From: Cyclina sinensis
Taxonomy: Eukaryota; Mollusca; Bivalvia; Venerida; Veneridae
Length of the DNA: 64,000 bases
Assembly: GCA_012932295.1 (NCBI GenBank)
Contig: JAAONU010000010.1
Coordinates: 25,480,977-25,544,976, forward strand
Reading direction: 5' to 3'
Below the pieces are notes generated by a model. The model ran no database searches, had not been told where the DNA came from, and worked only from the letters and a program-made list of their open reading frames with translations. Each line of letters starts with the position of its first letter. The first letter of the stretch is position 1. Position numbers and translations under genes: made by a program. Below, piece by piece: positions 1 to 11,027 of the stretch.

Positions 1-356
1 GTTATTTTTACCTTCCAGTATGCAGAGGAAGATGTTTAAGAAGACATATTTTCGTAAAAGTAGTCTATTTTGGGGTGGGTATATTTTTATTTCATACAGT
101 TCTGCTTAGCAATATAGATATTGGCAGTATTGTAAAATTTTATTTAGTCTCATATTTAAAGAATGGTTTGCTTGAAAGACAATAGACAGTGTACCTATTG
201 CATGTCACTTTTTTTATCCCATACGTGTTAAATTAGTCCTATTTGCACACACTTCGTGAAGCTCTTCCGTTTGTGTAGCGCACAAATATATAAAGGTCTT
301 TATGTCCACAAAAATCAAAACATACATTTATAACATAATGGTAAGTATTCTGTCTT

Positions 357-745
357 CTGATTGATCTATTGTTAGCTGTGAAGATGGTGGACAAGATCTT
401 TTGCTGTGAAGACCTCAATGAAGATAACATTATTAACTGAACAAGTACATACATGTGATTGATTTGTTGTTAGCTGTGAAGATAGTGGACTAGATCTTTC
501 ACATTCTCATGTTTTCTGTGATGATTGCAGTCAATAAAGATGACAACATTACTAAATGATGGTACAGACGTGTGATTGATTTGTTGTAAGCTTTGAAGAT
601 TGTGGACTAGATCTTTCACATTCTCGTGTTTTCTGTGATGACTGCAGTCAATATAGATGACAACATTACTGAATGATGGTACAGACATGTGATTGATTTG
701 TTGTTAGCTGTGAAGATGGTGGACTAGATCTTTCACATTCATGTG
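357..745. repeat. 117-bp tandem repeat, about 3.5 units
   Basis: A unit beginning TGTGATTGATTTGTTG recurs at 454, 571 and 688, exactly 117 bp apart. A more diverged, shorter unit begins near 357. The last unit breaks off near 745. Each copy carries the block GTGGACTAGATCTTTCACATTC. The array is AT-rich and I see no convincing coding frame in it. Confidence 0.9.
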
Positions 746-1537
746 TTTGCATCTTAGTTGTAGAAGAATTGAAGCTGTTATAAGAACAAATGGCAAAAAA
801 GTGGTTTAGTGTTTTATTTATGCAGCAAAGGGGTGGGGGAAAATCTTGCATATTTCAATATTTTATGTTAACCTTTGTTAAACATGTGCTGCCTTCTTTC
901 AGATAAATAATTTTACAAATCTGCCAATATCATTACCTCACGGTACCTATACCTGCCTATATGTATTCAGTTGTCTCTACTTAGAAAAGTATGTAAAGAG
1001 TTTTTGTTTCATGATTTTTCAGTTCATACATCCTGAATAGCCATTTTTTTATTTGAGGCTCTTGCCAGTAACCTAACCTTAGCTGTACAAGGTTTGAAAG
1101 AACATCACTGGTCTTTTGAATACCACCCATATTCCGATCATATTATATAAAATACGGAAATGCCCATGTTATCATGACCCATCCTACATTCCATCCGAGG
1201 ACAACATAGCACGGTCAATACCCTTACAACACTGAGTCAGTATTTTGAAATTTAAAACTTTAAAATACAATACTATACTATACAAACTGGGAGATCAGTT
1301 AACTTTGTGAGCGTCAACCATGAAAATCTATTCATCGGTTTTTTCCTATTAAATTTCAATATAGCCTACCTGTCTATCGATAGATTCAATTACAACTGTC
1401 AATATCATTAACTGCGTGTCTAATTACATCGTGTTTTTTTAATCCAAGGCCAATAAGTCAACAACATTTAATCAATTTTATTTGATTTTTTTTTTCACAA
1501 TCAAAATTCATCCTTGACCGTGTTAAGTTGCTCTTAC

Positions 1538-2546
1538 AGCAGTTCCATCTGCCGCATGCACACTTCCATGGTCCGTTTTACGAATGTTATATTGGTTTTT
1601 ATCTGTTCCTACAAAAAAAAAAAAAAAAAAAAAAAAAAAAGATAATAACCTGTAAACATATACTTATTATGACAAAGTTTTCAATGTCAAATTCAAAAGT
1701 GATTTATTTAGCATTAATATTAAGTTTTTATAAAAGTATTATCCCCAATTTAGTCCTTATGCTATTATGATTAATTCTGTACTAACTAATTTAAATACAA
1801 GAAAAAAAAATACTCACCACCCGCAACACTCCAGGATGCCATTGTATATCCTGTGGTTCCAGAACTTCCAGGGGCTCAGCCTGGGGTTGAGGACACCCTC
1901 CTGTAAACAATACTCTTCTAACCTTTTTCTGAAAAACAACAAAATTCTCTTATAAAAGGTGGTCTAAAACAAAACATTGAATTGACTGCAATCCACATAA
2001 TGTAATAAACTTTAAAATGATAAGAAAACAAATATACTTACAGAAATTTCCCTTGTGGCGGTCTCCTTTACAATTTGATGACCACATGTGACCGCTAGAG
2101 TGTTAAGAAACTAATTCTGAACGGACAACGGACGGAGTCTTGACATTGACAGGATCATAAAAGCTCAGCCTGAGATTTGGTCAGGTGAGATAAAATGTTA
2201 TCAACTGTACTGAAGACTGTTTATGGAACGTTATATATGTTACTGAGTACTCGCATGCAAAACTAACCAAAGGCTTTACAGAGACTCTAGAGTGAGAAGT
2301 ATAGCTCTCATAGAAAAAAGCCAATATTTTTAAGACATTGTTGCAGTTGTAAATACTTATAATGTAAAGAAACACTGAATTGTTTATCAGGATTTTGATA
2401 ACAGCTGTATAAGAAAACACACATACTACTAGGTTTCTGCTTTGCAAAATTATCCATCTTGTGATTCTCTACACGGGCATCTGATGGAGTCAGGCCTTGA
2501 ACAGGCAGCTCATCATTAGGTTCTGCAGGCGTCTGAAATCTTTGCT
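1538..2546 (-). CDS. Unrecognised spliced gene, four internal exons (partial)
   Basis: Four minus-strand exons fit together without a frame break: 2546-2427, 2094-2042, 1928-1818 and 1608-1538. Each intron begins GT (GTATGT, GTAAGT, GTGAGT) and ends AG, and a final donor GTAAGA follows 1538. Lengths of 120, 53, 111 and 71 bp keep the phases compatible, giving about 118 codons with no stop. The acceptor of the last exon is preceded by a T tract (the A run at 1613-1640 on the plus strand). The product begins acidic and proline-containing, includes KKVRRVLFTGG and ends with MEVCMRQMELL. I do not recognise the family. First and last exons were not found; upstream exons may lie toward 3 kb or have been destroyed by the transposons there. 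It could be a decayed gene, but matching phases at three junctions are unlikely by chance. Confidence 0.6.
1613..1641. repeat. Poly(A)/poly(T) tract
   Basis: An uninterrupted run of about 27 A residues on the plus strand. Read on the minus strand it is the polypyrimidine tract before the acceptor at 1609, so it may affect splicing of the unrecognised gene here. Confidence 0.9.
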
Positions 2547-2559
2547 CTGAAATTATTTA

Positions 2560-3620
2560 GATTACAAATGTGGTCATAACTAAACTTAAACAACAGGACA
2601 AAATGATCGTGACCCGAGATGACCCACTTTAAAACTTTGTTGTTGTCATCATCTTGATTGTTTTTAGGGTCGGCAGCCAAACAAAAGGTTCAGTCGGGTA
2701 ACCTTAACCACGCATATATTTTTAAGTTTGGATACAGATCATTTAATAAGCCTTGAAAAAATACCCACTTTTTTCCTATCCTTAGTTGCATCTGGCTTTC
2801 CACATTTGCATAGGTTCGGTGCGGTCTTACCCCACCTCCTCTAATCCTGCTACATTGGGGTGCTTTAACAACTGACAAGGTAAAACCCCATGAGGTCGTC
2901 TGATCCATGTCTGTTGGTTTTGTAAATTGCGCGACACCCAACACCTGTTTTCCCTGCTCTGCCGAACCGCTATAGCTATTTACTCCCCCTGGATCTCAGG
3001 GTAAGTGCGGATCCCCAACGTCCTCTTCGACCTGAACATCAAACGCTTGTGCCACCTTACTTAAACTTCATTACGAGGAGTCCAAACCCTCAGTTTGATC
3101 TGGATTGCCAATTTTGCCCTCTCCGACCAGTATTATTAATACCAAACTTCACATTAAATGTGAAGTTTCATACATATATATTGTTAGTTTTGGAGATATG
3201 TACTTACATGCAACACTTTAACCAAAAGCGTGACGCCGACAGCACGGCAGACGCCAGGGTGATTACAATAGCTCCGACTATTGTTTGAATAGTCGAGCTA
3301 AAAACTGAAAATGTTTAAAGAAATCAAACTACTCCCCCAAAAGCAAACAATATATATTCTCGACTTATACATGTAAGTCTACCCAATTTTCGCTCTAAGT
3401 GTAAGAACCTTTTTTGGTGGTTTTTCGTTTCCTTCAGTTTCTGAAATCACCATCTGTACAAATGTCCATGAGTTTTGACATTTTCCTGGATCAGAGAAAA
3501 TAATATGTAAACATGTAAACGTGTCACACCTTTACAACCTCCAATATCCATACGAATAAATACAAAATATAATATTAAACAATACGAACAAATATGTACA
3601 AATCAAAATCCTTCTTTTTT
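2560..3620. other. No clear gene; decayed repeat material
   Basis: This stretch has a short open frame at 2690-2944 on the minus strand with no recognised domain. At 3205-3300 there is a segment containing TAGTCGGAGCTATTGTAATC and GTCGGCGTCACGC-type sequence of the kind I associate with high-copy bivalve interspersed repeats. That association is from general knowledge and was not checked. I see no confident gene. Confidence 0.35.
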
Positions 3621-3622
3621 TT

Positions 3623-4783
3623 TTAATCGGATATTTCAGTATATTCACTGGATTGCGAATTTACACACACGGTGCTCGAGGCGCTCGTGCCACAGGCACA
3701 GTCCCATTGCATCCCCAGATAGGGAGTTGGGTCCATCAATTCCTGCCGAGGACATTTAGTTAATACTAAACTGTCAATAGCGGGACACAGACGTTTCCAC
3801 TTTCCGACTGCCGAAGTCTCTAGTGATTTTGGCTGGTACCCGGATGTTGAAGCCTCTGGTTCTTTCTGTTGGTCCAGCGTGAGAGGTTGGTTACGTCTTT
3901 GACGGAGGCGTCTCTTCATCTCATCCCAAACGTGCTCAATTGGTGAAAGATCTGGTGAAACAGCGGGCCAGGGTAAGACACTCACGTTTTGCTGAGCCAG
4001 AAACCCGGTAACTACACGTGCTACATGTGGCCGAGCGTTGTCTTGTTGAAACGTCATGTTACGCCCTTGACGTTGAAGAAATGGCAGCACGTGGGGTATG
4101 ACAATCTCATCTCTGTAACGAACACCCGTTAAATTGCCACGGACAATTACAAGCTGGGTCCTGCCTTGAGATGAGATACCTCCCCAAACCATTATCGACC
4201 CACCACCACCAAAACGTTGACGTTGAAAAACACAGGGATCCAAGTAACGTTCTCCGCGACGCCTGTATACACGAACTCGTCCGTCCGAACTTTCTAAGTG
4301 AAACCGCGACTCGTCAGTAAACAGAACATTATTCCAATATGCTCTTGGAAGCCTTAGATACTGTCTGCACCACTGACGTCGACGTTGTCGATGACGTAAG
4401 AGAAGAGTAGGACGTATCGCAGGACGTCGTGGAGTAATGCTGTGCTCTCTTAATCGGTTTCTAACAGTTCGTCCACTGATAGGTCTCAAGCCAGGAATTG
4501 TTCGTGCTGTTAATGTGGCCGGTTGAAATCGATTCCGTAGGTGTGTAAGCCGGATATAATTGTCTTGACGGATTGACGTCACACGTGGACGCCCTGGACG
4601 TGGTAGATCACGGACGTTGCCACGTTGCTGAAATCGTCGCCAAAGTGCTGATATGGTGTTTCGGTGAACACCAAAACGCTGCGCAACCACATTTTGAGCA
4701 ATGCCTGCTTGGAGCATACCGACGGCACGTAGGCGATCATTTTCTGAGATGCGTGGCATTGTCTTCAAAGACTTAAAATCCAA
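3623..4783 (-). pseudogene. Tc1-type transposase fused to an unrelated 3' tail (copy 1)
   Basis: An open frame of 386 codons. The first about 305 residues are a Tc1/mariner transposase: an N-terminal helix-turn-helix pair with a GRPRV linker, then a DD34E catalytic domain with LFTDES, QQDNARPH and PDLSPIEHVWD. After residue LTLDQ the family C-terminus (about 42 residues in copy 2) is replaced by about 80 residues from other DNA, ending EYTEISD. The catalytic residues remain, but the left end of the transposon is gone, so this copy cannot be mobilised as a unit. The tail has a plausible coding look (LMDPTPYLGMQWDCACG) and may be an old exon of an adjacent gene. The fusion is probably accidental. 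Confidence 0.8.
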
Positions 4784-5054
4784 ATTAAGGTGTTTTTCTG
4801 AACTGCTGGGTAGCTCACTATAATTTGACGGTTAAAATAACTCGAAACAGCATGTACGAGGATGTTAACATAAAGAAACACGTAAAAAGCGAGACCGTTA
4901 CGGGCTATACATTTTGCACGTGCAACTCGCGAAAAGCAGTATTATTGAAACAAGATTACCTTGTGAATTACACAAAAGAAATCTGCTAAAATAATTTTAT
5001 ACCTAATAAAAGATATTAAGTATTTTAGTGTGCACAGTTATATTTTTCCGTCAG
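3869..5054 (-). mobile_element. Truncated Tc1/mariner transposon (copy 1)
   Basis: Positions 3869-5054 align without gaps to 11350-12535 (constant offset 7481). I count four substitutions: 4689, 4786, 4892 and 4910. The right terminal inverted repeat is intact, ending CCGTCAG at 5054 and followed by TA. The left about 320 bp, with the other inverted repeat and the transposase C-terminus, are missing. The break at 3869 is abrupt and does not fall at a TA, so a deletion after insertion is likely. The lost DNA may include the 3' LTR of the gypsy element immediately to the right. Confidence 0.85.
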
Positions 5055-5318
5055 TATATATATATTTTGCATATAATAACCAACGTTTGACTGTCTAAGC
5101 TATAACACCACACTTATTTTCCTATGTACAATTTAGCGCTGTCACTTTGTCTCTATTATTTCCATTAGTCTCGGGTATATCCCCGTGCTACTACTGGCGA
5201 TGCCGGAAGTTAATTCTGCACTTCCCGACTGGTTAAGTTTACCAGCTGTCTCAATGGAGGACATCGGTTCATCCACTTCCATAGACTCTTCAGTTCGAGA
5301 TTTTGTTACATCGTTCTT

Positions 5319-7151
5319 TTAGCATTTGGCAAACATGTGATTTTTAATCTTAAGTGCAAAATTCTTGGCAGATTTTCTTTTAAACAATAACACGGTCAGG
5401 CAAAATAATATAAGGCTTATGCAGCCGCTAACAATAACATAAAACCAATTTGTGTCTAGAAATTTGCGCTTCTTGATTTCTCGCAATTTCTTAATGTTAG
5501 CTATAAATGTTGACATGGGAATTTGTTTTAAATCCGTCAAATGTTTAGGAATACTCACATTGACCAAACTTTGCTCTGTTTCCCAAAGGGGTTCCCAAAG
5601 TTTTAAATGTTTATTTTCCTCTATTTTTATAAGTTCAGTCAAGGGATCCGTAACAGGAAACGTGCTTTCTTTTTCAAAATTGGTCGAGAGGCTAAAATGA
5701 TCGTTTGTAGCTCGACAGCCTTCTTTAACTTCAATAATACCAAGCGGTATTGGTGATTCAATGTTATATGTTTCACCAGTTTCAGGACAGATGACAGAAA
5801 ATTGTAGTTTTTCTTTTGCTGATATAACCCAATAATTATCAGACATATAGGTCGCGATTGGCAGCACGGTATTTGGTGAAACCATTGTCCGACAGTTGTC
5901 TTTGACGTCATTGTCATGCCTCCGAAAAAGGGATGTTACGCACAAATGACTTAGATTGATTTGATAGAATGCACTTTTCGGTTTACAAAGTACCCCGAGT
6001 CCATTATTACACTGTGCAAATTCTGTTTCACTGAGTAATGCATATTTTGTTCTGTCTTCATTTACAAGTAACGAGTCTGCTTCAAGGTCATATTTCGCAA
6101 CCAAATTTGGAACAAAAGTAGGATTTTCGGCTTCGTTTGGATGAAAGACGGCTGGCAAATTAATAACTTTAAAGAGATTATATTTTTCTGTCCCAATAAG
6201 TGGAATCGAAATAACAATTACCAGTTTATTTTCCAAAAGGATTTCACAGGTTAATGTTTTGTAAAAGTACCAGGTATCTGTTTTAGGATCTACTGGCAGC
6301 CGTAAGTTATCAGGCAGCTGCGACGCAACTTCATTGAGGATGAATTGAAGACTTTTTGGAGTAATAGTGCTAGGCGACAAATGGTTTAATGATAACATGT
6401 TAAGTTCTACTTTTACATTGTCCATGTAATATACTGCACGCTCAACAAGTTGTTGTAGCTGATTAAGGAACATATCAAATTGAGCATACACATTTACAAA
6501 ATGTTGTAGCTTAGTAAATTTGTCCTTTAACAGTTTTTAAAAATTTTTGATTGTCGATTCTAAAGTTTCTAATACAAGTACAACCTCCTTGATACTTTGT
6601 CTATTTTCAGAGATCGCAACTAATGATACATTCAAGGTTTTTGCAAATTCTTCTAAGTTATGATGAATATCCTTATGATTTTGCGCTAATATGTCAATAT
6701 TATTACGAATTATATTTAAATCTGACTGGCTAACAGTTCCTAACAGGACTTCCGCAAGAAAAGAAAACAATGATCGTTTTGGTCTTGTTTTTATCGATTT
6801 ATATTCAGCATAATTATTGAAGATTGACCGTCTGGTGTCGTTAATATCTGAAATCTCATTTCTTAGCAATTCAATTGTTTGTTTGAATATCAGGTCATTT
6901 GGCTGGTTATAATATTCCATTTTGGATATTGCTAGTTGTTCTATCTGGTACATGTCTGAAGCTATTTGATTTAGGAAAACCTCAAAGGGGTTTAGATCAT
7001 GCACAAGTGTTACTAACCATCGTGCACTTGTTATACTGACTTCATTGGCTTTTTGAAAAATAACATTTTCATGCACTATTAAACCACATGTTATGCCAAT
7101 GCATAAAAGAACTAGTAAACAACGCATGTTTATCTGCAATGAAATAAACAT
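5319..7151 (-). pseudogene. env: Retroviral-type envelope glycoprotein, split into two frames
   Basis: Two consecutive minus-strand frames, 7151-6537 (204 codons) and 6491-5319 (390 codons), separated by a stop/frame break of about 45 bp. The first has an N-terminal hydrophobic signal-like stretch (residues about 11-26), then at residues 123-126 a basic RPKR motif followed at once by a hydrophobic segment. That is the layout of a furin-type cleavage site before a fusion peptide. The second carries scattered cysteines and NxS/T sites and ends with a single transmembrane segment (residues about 350-372) and a short Lys-rich tail. This matches class I-like Env (baculovirus F-type) of insect errantiviruses in layout. 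The break means no full-length product is predicted. No other protein type fits the order after integrase. Confidence 0.75.
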
Positions 7152-7171
7152 AGATTATACATTATTTAAGC

Positions 7172-7519
7172 CTACAATATGCCAATAATTGCTTCTAAAA
7201 GTTTCTTAACTTTAAGCGAATTCTCATCTTTATATTTTCTGAATTTCTTTACACGTAGATCACGTGCTACTTGCTTAATTGACATGGCGGCACCTGACAT
7301 TTCGTCAATAGTTGCATTTGAATATATACTTTCATCTATCCTAACCTGTTCTGAATTATTATGACTCTCAGTAGCCGGTCTACTGCCTGAGCTACCATCT
7401 TCCACTTGTGATAGCTTTTCGGATTGAGGACTGGTCTTTAATTTTTTAGCGAGCTCAAAAAGAGGTATATCGTCTTCACTTTCAGAATCTTCTCTCTCTC
7501 TTTTAAATTTACTGATCAA
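7172..7519 (-). CDS. Small charged ORF between integrase and env
   Basis: A 115-codon frame starting at 7519, rich in Glu, Asp, Lys and Ser, beginning with acidic and basic runs (KREREDSESEDDIPLFELAKK) and ending with a Lys-rich segment and a hydrophobic tip. It lies just upstream of env and downstream of integrase in the same orientation. It might be an accessory gene or leader of the env-bearing gypsy element, perhaps a nuclear or nucleic-acid-binding protein from its KR clusters. No family is recognised. It is open end to end, which is notable in an otherwise broken element. Confidence 0.45.
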   Translation of the reverse strand: MISKFKREREDSESEDDIPLFELAKKLKTSPQSEKLSQVEDGSSGSRPATESHNNSEQVRIDESIYSNATIDEMSGAAMSIKQVARDLRVKKFRKYKDENSLKVKKLLEAIIGIL

Positions 7520-7683
7520 TCTAGGCGGTAGGATATTTCAGTGTTTACGGGAATTTCAACTTCCGTTTGATAATTATGCTCCATTTCGGAACCAATTTCC
7601 TGACCTATTTCGGAGCTTTCATCAGAAGAGGTAATAGGTGGAACAACATATGTAACCTTGCGCATCGGTCTGCCATCAGGTTG

Positions 7684-8950
7684 TTAAGGGATAGGCCATT
7701 CATCAATGTTTGCGGGTTTAAGAAGGTCTGCATGAACCTTAACGGTTTTACCATCTAGCTGATTTTTAATGACATATGTAGTATGTGAATTCTTTTCGAT
7801 TACTCGATAGAACGGATGCCATTTAACATCTAATTTTCCTTTAAGTTGATTATTTTTAAAATACACCGGGTCGTTAATTTCAAAAGTTACTTCTTTTCTA
7901 TTTCTGTTAGCATATTTGTTTTGTCTTTCACGCGCAGCTTTTATATGACGCCTTAACAGGACAAAATTCTTATGTTGTTCCTCAAGAGCAATTTTATGTA
8001 AATCTTCACCGTGATATTTTGGCCTAGGTCTTAACAAATTGTCGATCGGAAGAACAACATCGCGGTTGTACAATAGGAAAAACGTAGAAAATTTTGAAGA
8101 TTCACTTATATTGAAATTATATGCTGCTAAAGCCTGATTCAAGTGTATATCCCAAGTCTGCTGATTTTCTGTTATTTTTTTTAGCGATAATATTTTGTAG
8201 TGTTCTGTGAAACCGTTCTACACGAGTATTAGATTGACTATGATAAATGCTGGTAAGGACATGATCAATATTTAATTCCTGAAGAGTCTCTTTCATAATT
8301 CTGTTTACATTTTCACCCTCGTTATCTGTTACTAATTGTAATGGACAACCATATCGTGTCACGATATTATCAATTAATAAATGAGAGACAGTCTCTGCAC
8401 TTTTATCTGGGACGGCAAAACCTTCTCCCCAACCTGAATACCAGTCTACAAATGCCACAGTATATTTATTTCCAGACAGAGTTGTACAATATGGCCCAGA
8501 AATATCTAGACTGACCTTTGCGAAAGGATAAGGTGGAAAATCAGTTTCCTGTATAGGTTGTTTAACAGTGTATTTTGTCCTAGTCTGACATGTAACGCAT
8601 GAGGTGACAGAAGCATTAACTTCTTTGAACAAGTTTGGCCAGTAGTACCATTTTCGTATGTTATCGAACGTTTTTTGAACACCCATATGACCTAGTTTGT
8701 CATGATATTGCGTGATTATTTGTTGTTTCAAATGATTTGGGATATAAATACGTAAGAATGGGTCGTCATCGGGATCCGAAACATAATATAGAATTCCGTT
8801 TAGGATAATGTATCTTTTAAGTAATTTACTTCCGGGGTCACAGTGTTTCAAAACTGTCTTTAATTTTACTATCTCTGAATTTTTATGTTGTTGTTCTTTC
8901 ATATTAAGTTTTGGATCATTACATTTTGGAATTTTGAGATTATCACTCAC
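7684..8950 (-). pseudogene. pol (integrase): Gypsy integrase, one frameshift
   Basis: Two overlapping frames, 8950-8117 and 8142-7684. The first has a zinc-binding H2C2 domain (HDKLGH then CVTCQ) and the DDE core: D in VSLDISGPY, D in VTDNEGEN, E in RVERFHRTL. The frame shifts near 8120-8140. The second frame resumes with the C-terminal DNA-binding region including a GPY/F-like segment (HPFYRVI) and HADLLKPA. Normally this enzyme joins element cDNA to host DNA in the nucleus. All catalytic residues are visible, but the shift separates the catalytic core from the C-terminal domain. Confidence 0.85.
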
Positions 8951-8953
8951 AGG

Positions 8954-10858
8954 TTAGCCACAGCCAGCAAAAGATTTTGGTTCAAATTGATTAGAATTTA
9001 TTATTCCTATTTCATAACTATTTCTGCTAATATCTATATCAGTATCGCAAGTTACTTTGTTTTCGTTACAGTTTTCTGTAGCAGGGTGACGAGACAATAA
9101 ATCTGCGCAAGTGTTCTCAGTTTCTTTGATATAAATGACCTCGCAGTCATAACCACACATGCTCAAGGCCCATAACTGAATCTTTTTGTTCTGCATAGGG
9201 GACTCAAGGATATATCTTAATGGACGGTGGTCAGTTTTGATAGTAAATTTAGCATTATGTAGATAATAGTCCAGTTTAGCTAATGCAAAATGTATAGCAA
9301 TTTAAGCTTCTTTTTCTATTGTAGACCACTTACACTGTGATCGGCTTAACCTATGTGACAAGAAATAGATGGGCTTTTCATGTGGAATTCCTGGTAAAAT
9401 ACTGTCATCAGCAGAACACTCTTGAGTTAGACAAGCCCCAATACAAGTGTCACTTGCATCCGTATACAAAACGTAAGGTTTATTTGGGTTAGGGTAAGCA
9501 AGTAATGGAACCACAGTCAAACTACTTTTCAGATAATCGAATGCTCTCTAGCAGTCATCTGACCATTTAAATCTAGCATGCTTCTTTGTGAGATCTATGA
9601 GCGGCCCGGCAATTTTGCTAAAATTAGGGATAAACCTTCGATAATACGAACACATTCCAATAAAGAATCGAACTTGCCTTACACTAACTGGATTAGGTAA
9701 TGTTCGTATAGCCTTTATTTTGGATGAATCTGGTTGAATACCATTTTTATTCTCGACGAAGCCTATATAATTTGTCTCTTCTTGAAAAAAACTGCACTTT
9801 TTTAATTTAAGTTTCAATGAATGTTTTCTTAATCTGTTAAATATAGTTTTAATATGCTCAATATGCTCAGTGATACTTGAAAAGTATATTAATATATCAT
9901 CGAGTTAAGCTGTTGAAAAGTCACTTAGGTCTTCCAATACAATTGATCATTGATTGTCCGTGATGATCAATTAAGGAGAAGAATTTCATAAGACTTTGTC
10001 TTCCATTCTAATCCTTTTCTTGGAATATAGAGTATTGATTGTGTGTAATACCACGTATGTTTATATGTTTATTCTGGAAATAAATATGTTTAAACCAATA
10101 CAATTGACATTAGTTCTTGAAAAATTGAAGGGGCCGTGCAAAGTCCAAATGTCATTTTATTAAATTCAAATAGGCCGCGATGACATGCAAATGCCGTTTT
10201 TTGTTTATCTCCTTCGTCCATGGCTACTTGCCAGTAACCACTTTTCAAGTCTAGCGATGTAAAGTACTTGGCCTTACCTTATAATGCAAGAATGTCATCA
10301 ATTAAAGGCAAAGGGTATGAATTCTTTTTCGTTATTTTATTAAGCTGTCTGAAATCTACGCAAAACCTTTTCGACCCATCTTTCTTGTCTACTATAACTA
10401 TGGGAAAGCTCCAAGGTGACCTTGACCTTCGTATTATTTTAGCTTCCAACATCTCGTCTATGGCTTCATCTATTATTTTTCCTGTTTTGCAAAGGAGTTC
10501 GATAAGGTCTTAATTTTATTGGTGGGTGATTTCCGGTATCAATTTTCATTTTTACGGTGTCAGTTTGACCTAATTCGGAATTTTTGGAAGCGAATAAATC
10601 TGAATGTTGCTTAATTAAATTTGTGACCAATTGTCTATGAGCTTCTGGAACATCAAGATCAGTGTTTAAGTCAAAACTTATTGAAGTTTGATTCCTTTTT
10701 ATTGCCGAATTTATGCTCATAACATTTTCATTTGCTACATCTATTATTTTAGCAACCTGACACCCTTTTCTTAAGGATATTTCTTTATTGGTGTTATTAA
10801 CTATGAGTAAAGGCAGCCGACGATTTTTGTCAAGAAAACTCACAGAATTTGAAACCAT
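8954..10858 (-). pseudogene. pol (RT-RNase H): Gypsy reverse transcriptase and RNase H, broken
   Basis: Fragments in order: RT N-terminus 10858-10466 (KLRPYRTP near its end), RT palm 10466-9820 with several breaks, RT thumb/connection 9817-9548 (FFIGMCSYYRRFI), RNase H 9520-9302 (YTDASD) and 9196-8954 (ADLLSRHPA). The catalytic box reads LDDILIY near 9885-9903, but the codon before it, where the family has tyrosine of YxDD, is TAA. A 148-bp piece interrupts the palm just upstream. Further stops separate the other fragments. The enzyme is dead. Confidence 0.85.
9934..10107 (+). mobile_element. 148-bp retroposed fragment with 13-bp target-site duplication
   Basis: The 13-mer CCAATACAATTGA occurs at 9934-9946 and again at 10095-10107. 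The 148 bp between them (9947-10094) interrupt the reverse-transcriptase palm coding sequence, which otherwise carries on across the gap. The insert ends on the plus strand with GGAAATAAATATGTTTAAA, a polyadenylation-type signal followed by a short A tail. A long target duplication plus a 3' AATAAA and A run is what LINE-driven target-primed reverse transcription of an RNA 3' end leaves behind. The source RNA is not identified. Confidence 0.7.
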
Positions 10859-11027
10859 GAGACCAGGTTCGGACCCTATATATCCCTTATCATATGCACT
10901 TATTTGATATGCAACTGACGTTGGAATTCTTGGGTTCTTTTGTGTCTTACCATAACATACTTTTGCTGTTTGAGGTTTTAATTTTACTTTCGATTAACAT
11001 TTCTGTTAATTTCCGGCATTATATATA

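Noticed and set aside
357..745. CRISPR-like array
   Set aside because: 117-bp units without distinct spacers, in a eukaryotic setting; a plain tandem repeat.
2690..2944. Minus-strand 84-codon frame as a gene
   Set aside because: No domain, no matching splice sites and it fits none of the neighbouring exon phases.
4573..4776. Plus-strand 67-codon frame, repeated at 12054-12257
   Set aside because: Antisense shadow of the Tc1 transposase helix-turn-helix; it occurs twice only because the transposon does.
5055..5318. 3' LTR of the gypsy element
   Set aside because: No similarity to the region upstream of gag and no TG...CA repeat pair; it looks like the leftover end of the element.
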